From NCBI RefSeq assembly GCF_900176135.1, contig NZ_FWWW01000049.1, forward strand, positions 62,001 through 126,000: DNA of 64,000 nt. Direction: 5' to 3'. Under the pieces are notes generated by a model. It worked only from the letters and a program-made list of their open reading frames with translations, made no database searches and was not told where the DNA came from. Both the position numbers and the translations under genes were made by a program. The stretch comes from Hymenobacter roseosalivarius DSM 11622 (GTDB lineage: Bacteria > Bacteroidota > Bacteroidia > Cytophagales > Hymenobacteraceae). This document shows, piece after piece, positions 51,799 through 60,228 of this stretch. Numbering within the stretch: position 1 is the stretch's first letter; every line of letters starts with the position of its first letter.

Positions 51799-52605
51799 TT
51801 GCCATTGAAAACGACCTTGCACTATCGGACCTACGGCACCGGCCCGCGGATAGTATTGGCTTTTCACGGCTACGGGCAAAGCGAAGGCCACTGGCGTAGC
51901 ATTGCTGCCGTGCTGGGCGACAGAACTACCCTCTACTCATTCGATCTGTTTCATCACGGTAGTAGCCGGCTTGCCAAGATTGATGCTCCGCTCACCAAAA
52001 CGCGCCTTGGAGAGTTGCTGGAGCAGTTTCTTGCCGAAAATCAGATAGAAAAATTTAGCCTGCTCGCATTCAGCATGGGGGCCAAATTTGCCCTTACGGC
52101 CGTCGAGCATTTTCCTGGTCGGGTAGAAAAAATCTGGCTTATCGCTCCCGATGGGCTACAACGGCAGTTCTGGTATTCGCTGGCTACGTATCCGCCCTGG
52201 ATGCGCGGGGTGCTGGGCCGTGCCGTGCTGCGCCCTCAGCGGCTACTGCGCTTTCTGAATGCGCTGGGCGAGCGCCGGGTAGTGGATACCAACCTGATAC
52301 GTTTTGCTGAATGGCAGCTCGAGAGCCGCGAAAAACGCCTGCGCGTGTACCGTAGCTGGGTAGGCTTCCGGCTATTGGTGTTCAGCTTAAAAGACTTGGC
52401 CCGCATTCTGAATGAGCATCAGGTGCCGGTTACTTTTTTCCTGGGCAAATACGACCGGGTAATTCCGCACGCGGGTTTACAGCGCTTTATTGGCTCGTTG
52501 CGGCAGGCGCGCACCGTGCTGCTCGACACCGGCCACGCCGGACTTATTCACGACGTAGCCGCTTACCTGCGCCGCCACCCCGATGTCATCACCCCGACAC
52601 CTTAG
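51799..52605 (+). CDS. alpha/beta hydrolase
   Basis: A 268-residue alpha/beta-fold hydrolase. Oxyanion motif AFHGYGQSEGHW (about 18-29), nucleophile elbow AFSMGAK (Ser about 93), acid in LGKYDRVIPHAG (Asp about 217) and the histidine in DTGHAGLIHD (about 244) make a complete triad. A helical cap lies between. Substrate cannot be inferred; it resembles small esterase/lactonase-type members. The start codon is TTG (51799), with another TTG at 51805. Its 3' end overlaps the convergent macrodomain gene by 17 bp. Confidence 0.83.
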   Translation: MPLKTTLHYRTYGTGPRIVLAFHGYGQSEGHWRSIAAVLGDRTTLYSFDLFHHGSSRLAKIDAPLTKTRLGELLEQFLAENQIEKFSLLAFSMGAKFALTAVEHFPGRVEKIWLIAPDGLQRQFWYSLATYPPWMRGVLGRAVLRPQRLLRFLNALGERRVVDTNLIRFAEWQLESREKRLRVYRSWVGFRLLVFSLKDLARILNEHQVPVTFFLGKYDRVIPHAGLQRFIGSLRQARTVLLDTGHAGLIHDVAAYLRRHPDVITPTP

Positions 52606-53173
52606 CCCCCAGCTCGCGCTCGTAAAGCCGCTTGCTTTCCCCGTCGAACACCACAAAAACGACCTCCGCCGGATGCTCATGGGTTTCCAGAAATGCCAGC
52701 ACCTCGCGCACGGCAATGGCAGTGGCTTCCGGCTTGGGATACCCATAAATGCCAGTGCTGATGCCCGGAAAAGCGACGCTAGCTAGTTTCTTTTGGGCAG
52801 CAATAGAAAGGCTGTTGCGGTAGCAGTTGGCTAATGACTCTGGCTCTTGCTTATGCCCACCATTCCAAACTGGGCCAACGGTATGAATGACGTTTGCGGC
52901 TGGTAATTGCCCCCCGGAGGTCAAAACTGCCCGGCCAGTGGGCAACCCATCGACGTACTGCTTGGCCCGAATCTGGCGGCACTCGGCTAAAATCTGGGGG
53001 CCGCCGGCGCGATGAATGGCGCCATCTACGCCGCCACCGCCCTGCAGCGAAGAGTTAGCGGCATTTACAATGGCGTCTGTGTCGAGGGTAGTAATGTCGC
53101 CCTGGTATAGCAGGATGCGTCCAAATGATTGGGCTTCGGAACGCCAGGAACTGGTAGAAGACTGGTTACTCAT
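52589..53173 (-). CDS. O-acetyl-ADP-ribose deacetylase (macrodomain)
   Basis: Macrodomain protein of 194 residues of the YmdB/MacroD type, which removes acetyl groups from O-acetyl-ADP-ribose or ADP-ribose from proteins. Motifs: YQGDITTLDTDAIVNAANSS (about 24-43), LQGGGGVDGAIHRAGG, GRAVLTSGGQLP, VIHTVGPVW and SVAFPGISTGIYGYP (about 132-146). All catalytic-loop features are intact. It overlaps the alpha/beta hydrolase gene tail-to-tail. Confidence 0.93.
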   Translation of the reverse strand: MSNQSSTSSWRSEAQSFGRILLYQGDITTLDTDAIVNAANSSLQGGGGVDGAIHRAGGPQILAECRQIRAKQYVDGLPTGRAVLTSGGQLPAANVIHTVGPVWNGGHKQEPESLANCYRNSLSIAAQKKLASVAFPGISTGIYGYPKPEATAIAVREVLAFLETHEHPAEVVFVVFDGESKRLYERELGAKVSG

Positions 53174-53302
53174 AGCAGAATGGAAAATAGGTGCTTGAAA
53201 GGATAACGCGGATTTTCTGGGAACGTCGGGCGGGGTTTAGGGTTTAAGCTAAAAAGCCCCCCGGCCCGTAACAGAAAACGTTCACTTCCTTTTTGCCGTC
53301 CT

Positions 53303-54427
53303 ATGCGTCTCCGCCTCTTCGTTGCTTCCTTATTGCTAAGCCCACTGGCTCTGGCTTTTACCACTGAGCGGCCTGCCGTAGCGCCGGCCGCCGGGCTGGC
53401 GCAAATAAAATTGCCCCCCGGTTTCACCATCAGCTATTTTGCCCAAAACGTAAGCAGCGCCCGCGAGCTGGCCCTGGGCCCCGACGGCACCGTATACGTG
53501 GGCACCCGCGGCGATAAAGTGTACGCCCTGCCCGATCGTAATAAGGATGGTAAAGCCGATGAGGTCATCACCATTGCCAGCGGCCTGAACGCGCCTAACG
53601 GCGTGGCCATGCGCAACGGAGCGCTGTATGTTGCTGAAATTAACCGCATTATTCGCTACGATAATATTGCTCAAAAGCTCAAGCAAAAGCCGAAGCCAGC
53701 GGTCGTGTATGATCAGCTGCCGGACCGGGACCACCACGGCTACCGCTTTATCGCCTTTGGGCCCGATAGCAAGCTGTATGTGCCGGTGGGTGCTCCCTGC
53801 AACGTGTGTGAGCCCGAAGAGCCGATTTTTGGCACCATCAACCGCATGAACGCCGATGGCACCGGCCTGGAAATCTTTGCCAAGGGAGTGCGCAACACGG
53901 TGGGCTTCGACTGGAGCCCCGTTACGAAGGAGATGTGGTTTACTGACAACGGCCGCGACATGCTCGGCGACAATACGCCCCCCTGCGAGCTGAACCGCGC
54001 TCCGCAGGCCGGTCTGCACTTTGGTTTCCCGTACGTGCACGGCGGCAACATTCTGGACCCCAAATTCGGGGCCGGCAAAAAGCCCGCTGACTATACAGCC
54101 CCAGCCCGCAAGCTTGGCCCCCACGTCGCGCCACTAGGCATGACGTTCTATGCGGGTAAGCAGTTTCCGGCCCAGTACCGCAATCAGATCCTCATTCCTG
54201 AGCACGGTTCCTGGAACCGCAGCAACAAAATCGGCTACCGCATCACGCTGGTGCGCGTAGATGCCAGCGGTAAAAAGGCCACCGCTTACGAAACCTTCGC
54301 CGAAGGCTGGCTCCAGAATGGCCAGTCGTGGGGCCGCCCTGTCGCGTTGCTGGAGCTTCCCGATGGCTCGCTGCTCGTGTCCGATGACCAAAACGACGCC
54401 GTGTATCGAATCAGCTATAAGGGGTGA
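53303..54427 (+). CDS. sorbosone-dehydrogenase-like PQQ beta-propeller protein
   Basis: A 374-residue secreted beta-propeller. The signal peptide ends near ALAFT (residue about 19). The propeller begins KLPPGFTISYFAQNVSSARE and contains the blade motifs LALGPDGTVYVGTRGDKVY, SGLNAPNGVAMRNGALYVAE, DHHGYRFIAFGPDSKLYV and the ring of charged residues expected for quinone (PQQ) binding, such as GVRNTVGFDW and WFTDNGRDMLGD. Two cysteines (APCNVCEPEE) may form a disulfide. Substrate is probably a sugar or aldehyde, not defined. Confidence 0.87.
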   Translation: MRLRLFVASLLLSPLALAFTTERPAVAPAAGLAQIKLPPGFTISYFAQNVSSARELALGPDGTVYVGTRGDKVYALPDRNKDGKADEVITIASGLNAPNGVAMRNGALYVAEINRIIRYDNIAQKLKQKPKPAVVYDQLPDRDHHGYRFIAFGPDSKLYVPVGAPCNVCEPEEPIFGTINRMNADGTGLEIFAKGVRNTVGFDWSPVTKEMWFTDNGRDMLGDNTPPCELNRAPQAGLHFGFPYVHGGNILDPKFGAGKKPADYTAPARKLGPHVAPLGMTFYAGKQFPAQYRNQILIPEHGSWNRSNKIGYRITLVRVDASGKKATAYETFAEGWLQNGQSWGRPVALLELPDGSLLVSDDQNDAVYRISYKG

Positions 54428-54444
54428 AGTTGTTAGGCTATAAA

Positions 54445-54546
54445 GACCGTCATGTAGAGCCAAGCGAAGCATCTCGCGTGAAGTCGTTTGATTAGTAATC
54501 CTGTGTTAACACGCGGGATGCTTCGCTTGGCTCTGCATGACGGTCT
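54445..54546. repeat. palindromic intergenic repeat, family A copy 5
   Basis: Left arm GACCGTCATGTAGAGCCAAG and right arm ending GGCTCTGCATGACGGTC pair over about 38 bp with few mismatches; loop contains TGATTAGTAATCC as in copies 3 and 4. It separates the sorbosone-type gene from the protease/RimK operon. Confidence 0.9.
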
Positions 54547-54589
54547 TAATTGAGAACATAACTCCTCGCTCCACTATATTGCCTGTACC

Positions 54590-55066
54590 ATGATAAAAAA
54601 GCGGGTTCCGAAACGAGTAGTGGGGCGACAAGAGTTGGTTGATTTCCCGCAATTCAAGTTGCGAGGGGTAGAGGCGAAGATTGATACGGGGGCCTATACG
54701 GGCGCTATTCACTGCTCCGATATTCACATCGATACCCTGCCCGACGGCCGCGAGCTGCTCTGCGTACTCCTGCTCGACCCTTCCCACCCAAATTTTAATG
54801 GCCGGCCGCTGCAATTCGTCGACTTCTCCCTGCGTGACATCAAAAGCTCGAATGGCGATGTGCAGGAACGCTATGTTATTCAGACAGTTATTCAGTTATT
54901 TGGCGAAGATATTTCCGCCGAGTTTTCCCTGTCCGACCGCTCCGATATGCGCTATCCCGTCCTCATTGGGCGGGCCTTATTGCGCCGCGCGCAACTGGTA
55001 GTTGATGTGGCTCGCCTACATTTGTCGTACAAAAGTCAGGCGGTAGCCAAACATCCGCGGCCCTGA
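54590..55066 (+). CDS. retropepsin-like ATP-grasp-associated protease
   Basis: A 158-residue protein of the retropepsin-like family annotated as putative ATP-dependent zinc protease (RimK-associated). The aspartic-protease signature A-K-I-D-T-G-A-Y-T-G-A-I-H (Asp about residue 33) and the second hydrophobic motif PVLIGRALLRRAQLVVDV (about 124-141) match. It is 64 bp before the RimK-type ligase. In other genomes this family is commonly fused or linked to RimK-like ligases, suggesting it trims the same peptide or tag. Confidence 0.85.
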   Translation: MIKKRVPKRVVGRQELVDFPQFKLRGVEAKIDTGAYTGAIHCSDIHIDTLPDGRELLCVLLLDPSHPNFNGRPLQFVDFSLRDIKSSNGDVQERYVIQTVIQLFGEDISAEFSLSDRSDMRYPVLIGRALLRRAQLVVDVARLHLSYKSQAVAKHPRP

Positions 55067-55130
55067 ATTGCTTTGGCTTTCCCGTGTTCTCCTGCCTCCG
55101 CTCTCAACTCTCCTCTGACCTATCTTTCCA

Positions 55131-56078
55131 ATGAAACTGGCCATTCTCTCGCGTGAGCCGAGGCTGTACTCCACCATGCGCCTTGTCGAAGCAGCTACGC
55201 AGCGCGGCTACGAGGCGGTGGTTATCGACCATTTGCATTGCAATCTGGTGCTGGAGAAAGGCCAGCCAGGTATCATTTATGAAGGCAGAAAGCTTGCTGG
55301 CATTGACGCCATCATTCCGCGCATCGGCGCCTCGGTTACGTTCTACGGTACGGCCGTCGTGCGGCAATTTGAGATGATGAAAGTGCGTACGGCCATTGAT
55401 AGCCAAGCTATCGTGCGCTCGCGCGATAAGCTGCGCTCCATGCAGATTCTGTCGCGGGCCGGGGTAGGCATGCCCAAGACGGCCTTCACCAACTATTCCG
55501 ACGAGGTGCCCGAAATGATCAAGCAGGTCGGCGGTGCCCCGGTCATTATCAAGCTGCTGGAAGGCACGCAAGGCCTGGGCGTCGTATTGGCCGAAACCGA
55601 AAAAGCGGCCCAATCAGTCATTGAGGCCTTTCACAACCTGAAGGCCCGTATTATCGTGCAGGAGTTTATTGCCGAGAGCAAAGGGGCCGACCTGCGGGCA
55701 TTTGTGGTGAACGGGGAAGTGGTGGGTGCGATGAAGCGCCAGGGCAAGGAAGGAGAGTTTCGCTCTAACCTGCACCGGGGCGGCTCGGGTAAGCTGGTGA
55801 AGCTGAGCCGGGCCGAAAAGGCTGCCGCACTGCTGGCTGCCAAAGCGCTGGGTCTGGGCATTGCCGGCGTCGATATGTTGCAGAGCAAGCGCGGGCCCCT
55901 GGTATTGGAGGTAAACTCATCGCCGGGTCTGGAAGGCATTGAGAAGGCCACGGGCCTGGATATTGCCGGCAAAATCATTGAATACACGGCGGCGCTGGTG
56001 CATAGCAAGCGCAAGGATGCCACTAAAAAATCGACCAGAAAAGCCCCCCAGCCCGATACTCAACCCGATGTAGTGTAA
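55131..56078 (+). CDS. rimK: RimK-family ATP-grasp ligase
   Basis: ATP-grasp amino-acid ligase of 315 residues. RimK adds glutamate to the C-terminus of ribosomal protein S6; paralogues act on other targets. ATP-grasp motifs: [20 protein letters not shown] (about 100-120), [53 protein letters not shown] (about 205-223) and the metal-binding [19 protein letters not shown] (about 260-278). The stop codon lies within a palindromic repeat. With the retropepsin-like protease upstream and AspA-like enzyme downstream it forms a peptide-ligation module; the S6 substrate is not certain. Confidence 0.9.
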   Translation: MKLAILSREPRLYSTMRLVEAATQRGYEAVVIDHLHCNLVLEKGQPGIIYEGRKLAGIDAIIPRIGASVTFYGTAVVRQFEMMKVRTAIDSQAIVRSRDKLRSMQILSRAGVGMPKTAFTNYSDEVPEMIKQVGGAPVIIKLLEGTQGLGVVLAETEKAAQSVIEAFHNLKARIIVQEFIAESKGADLRAFVVNGEVVGAMKRQGKEGEFRSNLHRGGSGKLVKLSRAEKAAALLAAKALGLGIAGVDMLQSKRGPLVLEVNSSPGLEGIEKATGLDIAGKIIEYTAALVHSKRKDATKKSTRKAPQPDTQPDVV

Positions 56079-56179
56079 CGCGAAGTGGTGCTTCGCTCGT
56101 TGAACAGCTGGCCTTGCGGTCGTTGTTGAAATGCTTCCAACCTTATTGTTCAACGAGCGAAGCACCGCTTCGCGTTACA
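56075..56179. repeat. palindromic intergenic repeat, family C copy 2
   Basis: 33-bp arms TGTAACGCGAAGTGGTGCTT... and its complement, with one mismatch, about 40 bp apart. The left arm includes the rimK stop codon TAA (56076-56078). It lies between rimK and the AspA-like gene, inside the operon. Confidence 0.88.
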
Positions 56180-56215
56180 GCTCAGCCATTGCCCCACACC
56201 TACGGCCCAACCGAT

Positions 56216-57238
56216 ATGCTGATTAATGGCTTGGTTATCAGGCCAGGCGAGCGGGTAATGACGCGGCTGGTGATTTCGCGCCTGCCTTCCCGCACCGTCA
56301 TCGATGTGCCCGTGTACGTGTATCGGGCGCAGGAGCCGGGGCCTACGGTGCTGCTGATGGCTGGCATGCACGGCGACGAGGTGAATGGCATTGAAACGAT
56401 CCGCCGTCTGGTGCGCCGCGATTTATTGCAGCCCCTGCGTGGTACCATCATTGCCATTCCCATTCTCAACATCTACGGCTTCCTCAACTTCTCCCGCGAA
56501 GTGCCCGATGGAAAGGATGTGAATCGCAGCTTTCCGGGCAATCCGCGCGGGTCGCTGGCCAGCCGGGTGGCCCACCGCTTTATGCGCGAAATCATGCCGT
56601 TGGTTGATTACGGCATTGATTTCCATACGGGCGGCGCGGCCAGGGCCAATATGCCCCAGGTGCGCTGTCTGCTGGGCGAAGACGAGCAAACGGATGCGTT
56701 GGCCGCCGCTTTTGCCGCGCCGTTTACCCTGCACGCTTCGCTTCGGCCTGGCTCCCTGCGCGAAGCCGCGATGCAGCAGGGGCGCCGTATTATCGTGTAT
56801 GAAACCGGCGAATCGCTCCGCCTCGATGAGACCGGGATTGAACTGGCCATCGCGGGCACGTTTCGGGTACTGCACCACTTGGGCATGGTCCCGAACGCCG
56901 TACCGGCCGCGCAGCCGAGCATCGTGTGCCGACGGCACACCTGGCTGCGGGCCAAGTTCGCGGGCTTGTTTCGTAGTCATGTACAGAATGGGCAATTCCT
57001 AGAAAAAGGACAGGTGTACGGCAGCGTAGCCGACCCCTATGGCGAAGGCACCGTGCGCCTAGAGTCACCGACGGCCGGCTTCGTGATTGGGTTAAACCAC
57101 ATGCCGGTCGTGAATCAGGGCGACGCGCTCGTGCATATCGCCTGGCCCGATAATTTGCCCCCCGGCCGCACGGAGCACTGGCCCCATTTGTTAGAAGCAC
57201 CCCCCAAGTCAAAAGAAGAGGACGAAGAGCAGGTTTAA
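56216..57238 (+). CDS. AspA/AstE-family zinc carboxypeptidase-like hydrolase
   Basis: A 340-residue succinylglutamate desuccinylase/aspartoacylase-type (M14-like) zinc enzyme. Zinc ligands are in LLMAGMHGDEVNGIETI (His, Glu about 54-57) and VDYGIDFHTGGAARAN (His about 144); D-V-N-R-S-F-P-G-N and IVYETGESL (catalytic Glu) also fit. The C-terminal part is a beta-barrel (GQVYGSVADPYGEGTVRLES) like AspA relatives. I chose ATG 56216; a TTG at 56189 is possible, while an ATG at 56114 lies inside the repeat. Likely hydrolyses an amide made by the linked ATP-grasp ligase. Confidence 0.86.
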   Translation: MLINGLVIRPGERVMTRLVISRLPSRTVIDVPVYVYRAQEPGPTVLLMAGMHGDEVNGIETIRRLVRRDLLQPLRGTIIAIPILNIYGFLNFSREVPDGKDVNRSFPGNPRGSLASRVAHRFMREIMPLVDYGIDFHTGGAARANMPQVRCLLGEDEQTDALAAAFAAPFTLHASLRPGSLREAAMQQGRRIIVYETGESLRLDETGIELAIAGTFRVLHHLGMVPNAVPAAQPSIVCRRHTWLRAKFAGLFRSHVQNGQFLEKGQVYGSVADPYGEGTVRLESPTAGFVIGLNHMPVVNQGDALVHIAWPDNLPPGRTEHWPHLLEAPPKSKEEDEEQV

Positions 57239-57372
57239 ATGCTTGTTTGCGGCTCCATACAAGCCCCTGAGCGGTTGCTAAAGGCTCTGATCCGCAGGCC
57301 TGATTTCTCAACCTGCTGGTTTCTGCGTTTCTTTGGGGTACCGACGAGGTGTCGGCCGCTACTATTTTTTGA

Positions 57373-58044
57373 ATGAAGACGAATTCATTGCTCTTAGCCA
57401 TTAACGCGGTCCTGGTTGTCGCCGTGGTCGTATTGTTTTACCTGCACTTCGCCCAGAAGCCCGCCAGTGTGCCCGCCGTGGTTAAAACTACGGCTGTTAC
57501 TACTGCTTCTGATAGCGCTACCACCGCCCCTGATAATACAGCCGCTGCCACTACCCTGCCCACGACCGTAGCTGCCGCGCCCGCCGCCATAAAAATCGGC
57601 TACGTGGAGTCAAGCAAGCTGCTTGATGGCTATAAAGGCATGCAGGTAGCGCGCCGCAACTTCGAGACGAAGGCTAAAGGTTGGGAGCGCCAAAACAATA
57701 CCTTGGTAACCAGCTTCCAGACGGCCGTACAGAAATACCAGGCCCAGGCCGCCAGTCTCACGCCCGAGCAGCGCGCCGCTACCGAGCAACAGCTGCAACA
57801 GCAGGAGCAGAAGGTAGCCCAGGAGCAGCAAAAATTGCAGCGCCAAGCCGCTGAAGAAGAAGCCAAAATGAGCCAGCAAGTGCTGACCCGCGTGAATAAG
57901 CTGATTGAACAGTACGGTAAGGACAATGGCTACGAGTTTATTCTCATCGCGCAGCCCGGCGGCTCTATTGCCTACAGCCGCAAAGAACTCGATGTGACGG
58001 CTCCCGTACTCAAGCGCCTGAACACCGAATACGGAAAAAAGTAG
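57373..58044 (+). CDS. OmpH/Skp-family periplasmic chaperone
   Basis: A 223-residue OmpH/Skp-like protein. An N-terminal membrane anchor (about 7-26) and a Thr/Ala/Pro-rich linker (about 32-72) precede the Skp body: strand IKIGYVESSKLLDGYKGM, long coiled-coil arms (EQRAATEQQLQQQEQKVAQE) and the closing helix-strand with GYEFILIAQPGGSIAYSRKE. Skp chaperones escort outer-membrane proteins through the periplasm. The anchor and linker are longer than in E. coli Skp. A clear terminator follows. Confidence 0.88.
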   Translation: MKTNSLLLAINAVLVVAVVVLFYLHFAQKPASVPAVVKTTAVTTASDSATTAPDNTAAATTLPTTVAAAPAAIKIGYVESSKLLDGYKGMQVARRNFETKAKGWERQNNTLVTSFQTAVQKYQAQAASLTPEQRAATEQQLQQQEQKVAQEQQKLQRQAAEEEAKMSQQVLTRVNKLIEQYGKDNGYEFILIAQPGGSIAYSRKELDVTAPVLKRLNTEYGKK

Positions 58045-58070
58045 TCGGATAAGGAGTGTCTGAAATAACC

Positions 58071-58110
58071 AAAAAGCGCCCGTTGCTCCAAGTAGCAGCG
58101 GGCGCTTTTT
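58071..58110 (+). terminator. intrinsic terminator
   Basis: AAAAAGCGCCCG-TTGCT pairs with AGCA-GCGGGCGCTTTTT over loop CCAAGT, after the Skp-like gene. Confidence 0.9.
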
Positions 58111-58355
58111 CATTGCCGTAAACTGAGACCAACCATTTGTTAGCGCCTTCTAAAAAGCTCCCCGGCCTGCTTTTTAGTACATTGCTCAATGGCTTTGACT
58201 AAGCTACGTGTGCTGGCAGCTGATTGCTTCGCTATGGCTGTTAGCGTGTTATGGCGAAAGGTGTATGATATTTCTGCTGCACCCCGTTAAACGCAGCGCT
58301 AAAATCCGGGTCTGATCATAAGTGGAAGCCGATCCAAGGCTCCATTGTGCAGACT

Positions 58356-58688
58356 ATGAAAAAGCTGATAAAATCTTCTGTAGTACTAGTGGCGCTTGTT
58401 TTCTCCGCGGCCCTGCTGACGGGGTGCGTGGCCTCGGCCCAACCCGGCGTCGTGGTGGCCGGCGGCCCCGCTTACTATCCGCCGCCTCGCCCCTATTACG
58501 GGTATCGGGCCCGCCCTTATTATTACCGTCCGTCCAGGGTGGTAGTGGTGGAGCGTCAGCCCGTTATCGTGCGGCCATCCCGGCAGCGGCCCGTAGTGGT
58601 GCGGCCCCGGCCCGGTTACTATCGTCAGGATGCTCGCCAGCCCGTGCGGGGCGGCCACTCCAGCCGTGCACGCGGCCGGATTCGCTAG
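58356..58688 (+). CDS. Pro/Tyr/Arg-rich small lipoprotein
   Basis: A 110-residue lipoprotein with lipobox ALLTGC (Cys about 24). The mature sequence is low-complexity, dominated by Pro, Tyr, Arg and Val (PAYYPPPRPYYGYRARPYYY, then VVVVERQPVIVRPSRQRP). Such repetitive exported proteins are common in Bacteroidota and YXWGXW-type families; no activity is known. ATG 58356 is the natural signal-peptide start. The 245-bp upstream spacer holds a small inverted repeat CTAAAAAG/CTTTTTAG (58150-58177). Confidence 0.7.
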   Translation: MKKLIKSSVVLVALVFSAALLTGCVASAQPGVVVAGGPAYYPPPRPYYGYRARPYYYRPSRVVVVERQPVIVRPSRQRPVVVRPRPGYYRQDARQPVRGGHSSRARGRIR

Positions 58689-58705
58689 TGACGACTAAAC
58701 CAAGA

Positions 58706-58744
58706 CAAAAAAGCCCCCCAGATAAGGTCTGGGGGGCTTTTTTA
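58706..58744. terminator. bidirectional intrinsic terminator
   Basis: AAAAAAGCCCCCCAGA and TCTGGGGGGCTTTTTT (exact) flank loop TAAGG, between convergent genes. Confidence 0.92.
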
Positions 58745-58774
58745 GTTTAATGAGGAACAGACTGGTTCGTTAGC

Positions 58775-59319
58775 TTAGAAAACAAAGCGCAAACTGAAGG
58801 CTGCGTCTGAGTACAGACCCGTTACACCGTCGAATACCTCGAAAAATGGCTTATAGTCCACGGCTACCACGAAAGGCAAGTCCGGCAACTTGTACTCCAA
58901 ACCCAGAATGAGGTCAGCACCGAAGGCGACATAATTACGATCTTCAACGTAATAGACGTTATAATACTCTTTGCCCTTACGGCCGTAGTAACGTCTGTCG
59001 GCGAAGTAGTAGCGCCCATTATAGGACCCAACGTGGCCACCAGCGCCGTAGTAAAACTGCAAACCCTTAATATCACTTACGGGCAGGTGTTTTTCCAGCA
59101 GTAAGGTGAGCCGGCCGCCTCGGGCAGCATACTCCCTGGTCAGTAAGCCCTCAAAGGCTACGTTGTTCTTGCCGCTCAAAAAGTGCTTTACGGTGAGGCC
59201 CGAAGAGTAGCCACCGGCGCGCAGGCCAATACCAGTAGTGTAGTGTAGCCGCCCTTCTGAGCGTAAGTAGCAGTGGTGGTAAGCAACACCAGGAAAAGAA
59301 TGCGGTACAAAAACTTCAT
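58775..59319 (-). pseudogene. outer-membrane protein with frameshift after signal peptide
   Basis: The reading frame from 59319 encodes a signal peptide MKFLYRILFLVLLTTTATYA but runs into a stop at about 59188. The remaining frame (to 58775) encodes a strand-rich barrel-like protein (GLTVKHFLSGKNNVAFEGLL, ALFLRFVF-type ending SLRFVF). On the minus strand the junction reads CTACACTACACTAC, a tandem ACACT pair (59237-59246). Removing one 5-bp unit restores AQKGGYTTGIGLRAGGYSSG, joining signal and barrel. So the gene looks intact apart from a 5-bp duplication. Phase variation, decay or assembly error are all possible. Confidence 0.78.
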
Positions 59320-59399
59320 TGCGAAAAAAATTGAGGTAAAAAGACAGTTTTTCCCCCAAAATGCAAAATTCATGCTCAGCTTAACCGCACTAGAAGTTT

Positions 59400-60062
59400 T
59401 TAGCCGGCCTCGGCAATTTCATCGGACAAATGAACGCGAATACCGCCGCCGTCTTCCTCGGCTGCCCGTAGCATGGCGCGGGCTACCGCCGCCGCCCCAA
59501 CGGGCTGATACTTACGTAGTGGTCCCACCATCAGCGGGCGCAGGGCCTTCAATAAAACGGCTCCAATCTGCTCACCTAAGCGCTTTTCGGCGCGGGTGCC
59601 CAGCAGCAACGAAGGCCGAAAAAAGTGAATGACCCGAAAGGGCGTCTGCCGTACTGCCTGCTCCATCTCGCCCTTCACGCGGTTGTAGTACATGCGCGAG
59701 TCAGCATCGGCTCCCATGGCTGATACCACTAAAAACTGCGCCGCGAAATTACCGGCCGTAAGCGCCGCGAGCTTCACTACGTACAAATAATCGACCTTGT
59801 AAAAGGCCGCTTTGGAGCCCGCCTGCCGCATGGTAGTGCCCAGACAGCAGTACACGTCATCAGCGATGAGCCCCAGGCGGTGCTGATCTAGCTTGTCGAG
59901 GTCGAGCACGCGCTGCTCCAGCTTGGGATGCACCTGGGGCAGCGGGCGGCGCCCAACCACAATGACTTTTGCGTAGCGCTCAGAGGATAGCAGCAACGTG
60001 AGAAGCTGGCTGCCAACTAAGCCGCTGGCGCCGGCAATGAGAGCAGTTTTTTGAGGTGTCAT
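59400..60062 (-). CDS. NAD(P)-binding atypical short-chain oxidoreductase
   Basis: A 220-residue Rossmann-fold protein of the NAD(P)H-binding/HTATIP2-like type. Dinucleotide motif TALIAGASGLVGSQL (about 6-20), VYCCLGTTMRQAGS, then FLVVSAMGADADS and Y-N-R-V-K-G (Tyr-x3-Lys pattern, about 125-130) and IHFFRPSLLLG are family features. No substrate can be named. It appears monocistronic. Confidence 0.85.
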   Translation of the reverse strand: MTPQKTALIAGASGLVGSQLLTLLLSSERYAKVIVVGRRPLPQVHPKLEQRVLDLDKLDQHRLGLIADDVYCCLGTTMRQAGSKAAFYKVDYLYVVKLAALTAGNFAAQFLVVSAMGADADSRMYYNRVKGEMEQAVRQTPFRVIHFFRPSLLLGTRAEKRLGEQIGAVLLKALRPLMVGPLRKYQPVGAAAVARAMLRAAEEDGGGIRVHLSDEIAEAG

Positions 60063-60228
60063 AAGGTGGCTGGGAGCACGGGAGCAGAAGGCCGGAGTGC
60101 GTTACCTCCTCCGATATAATGCCGCCTGAGAGCAAAGAAGCCGGAAACTAGCTTGCAAACCAAGCGGTGCATATGGCTTCTTTTAAATTGAAAGCCAGTA
60201 TGCTAAGCTGCATACTTCTTTTCCCTGT

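Noticed and set aside
8233..54546. Repeated palindromic units considered as a CRISPR array.
   Set aside because: Copies are far apart and palindromic, without regular spacers or cas genes.
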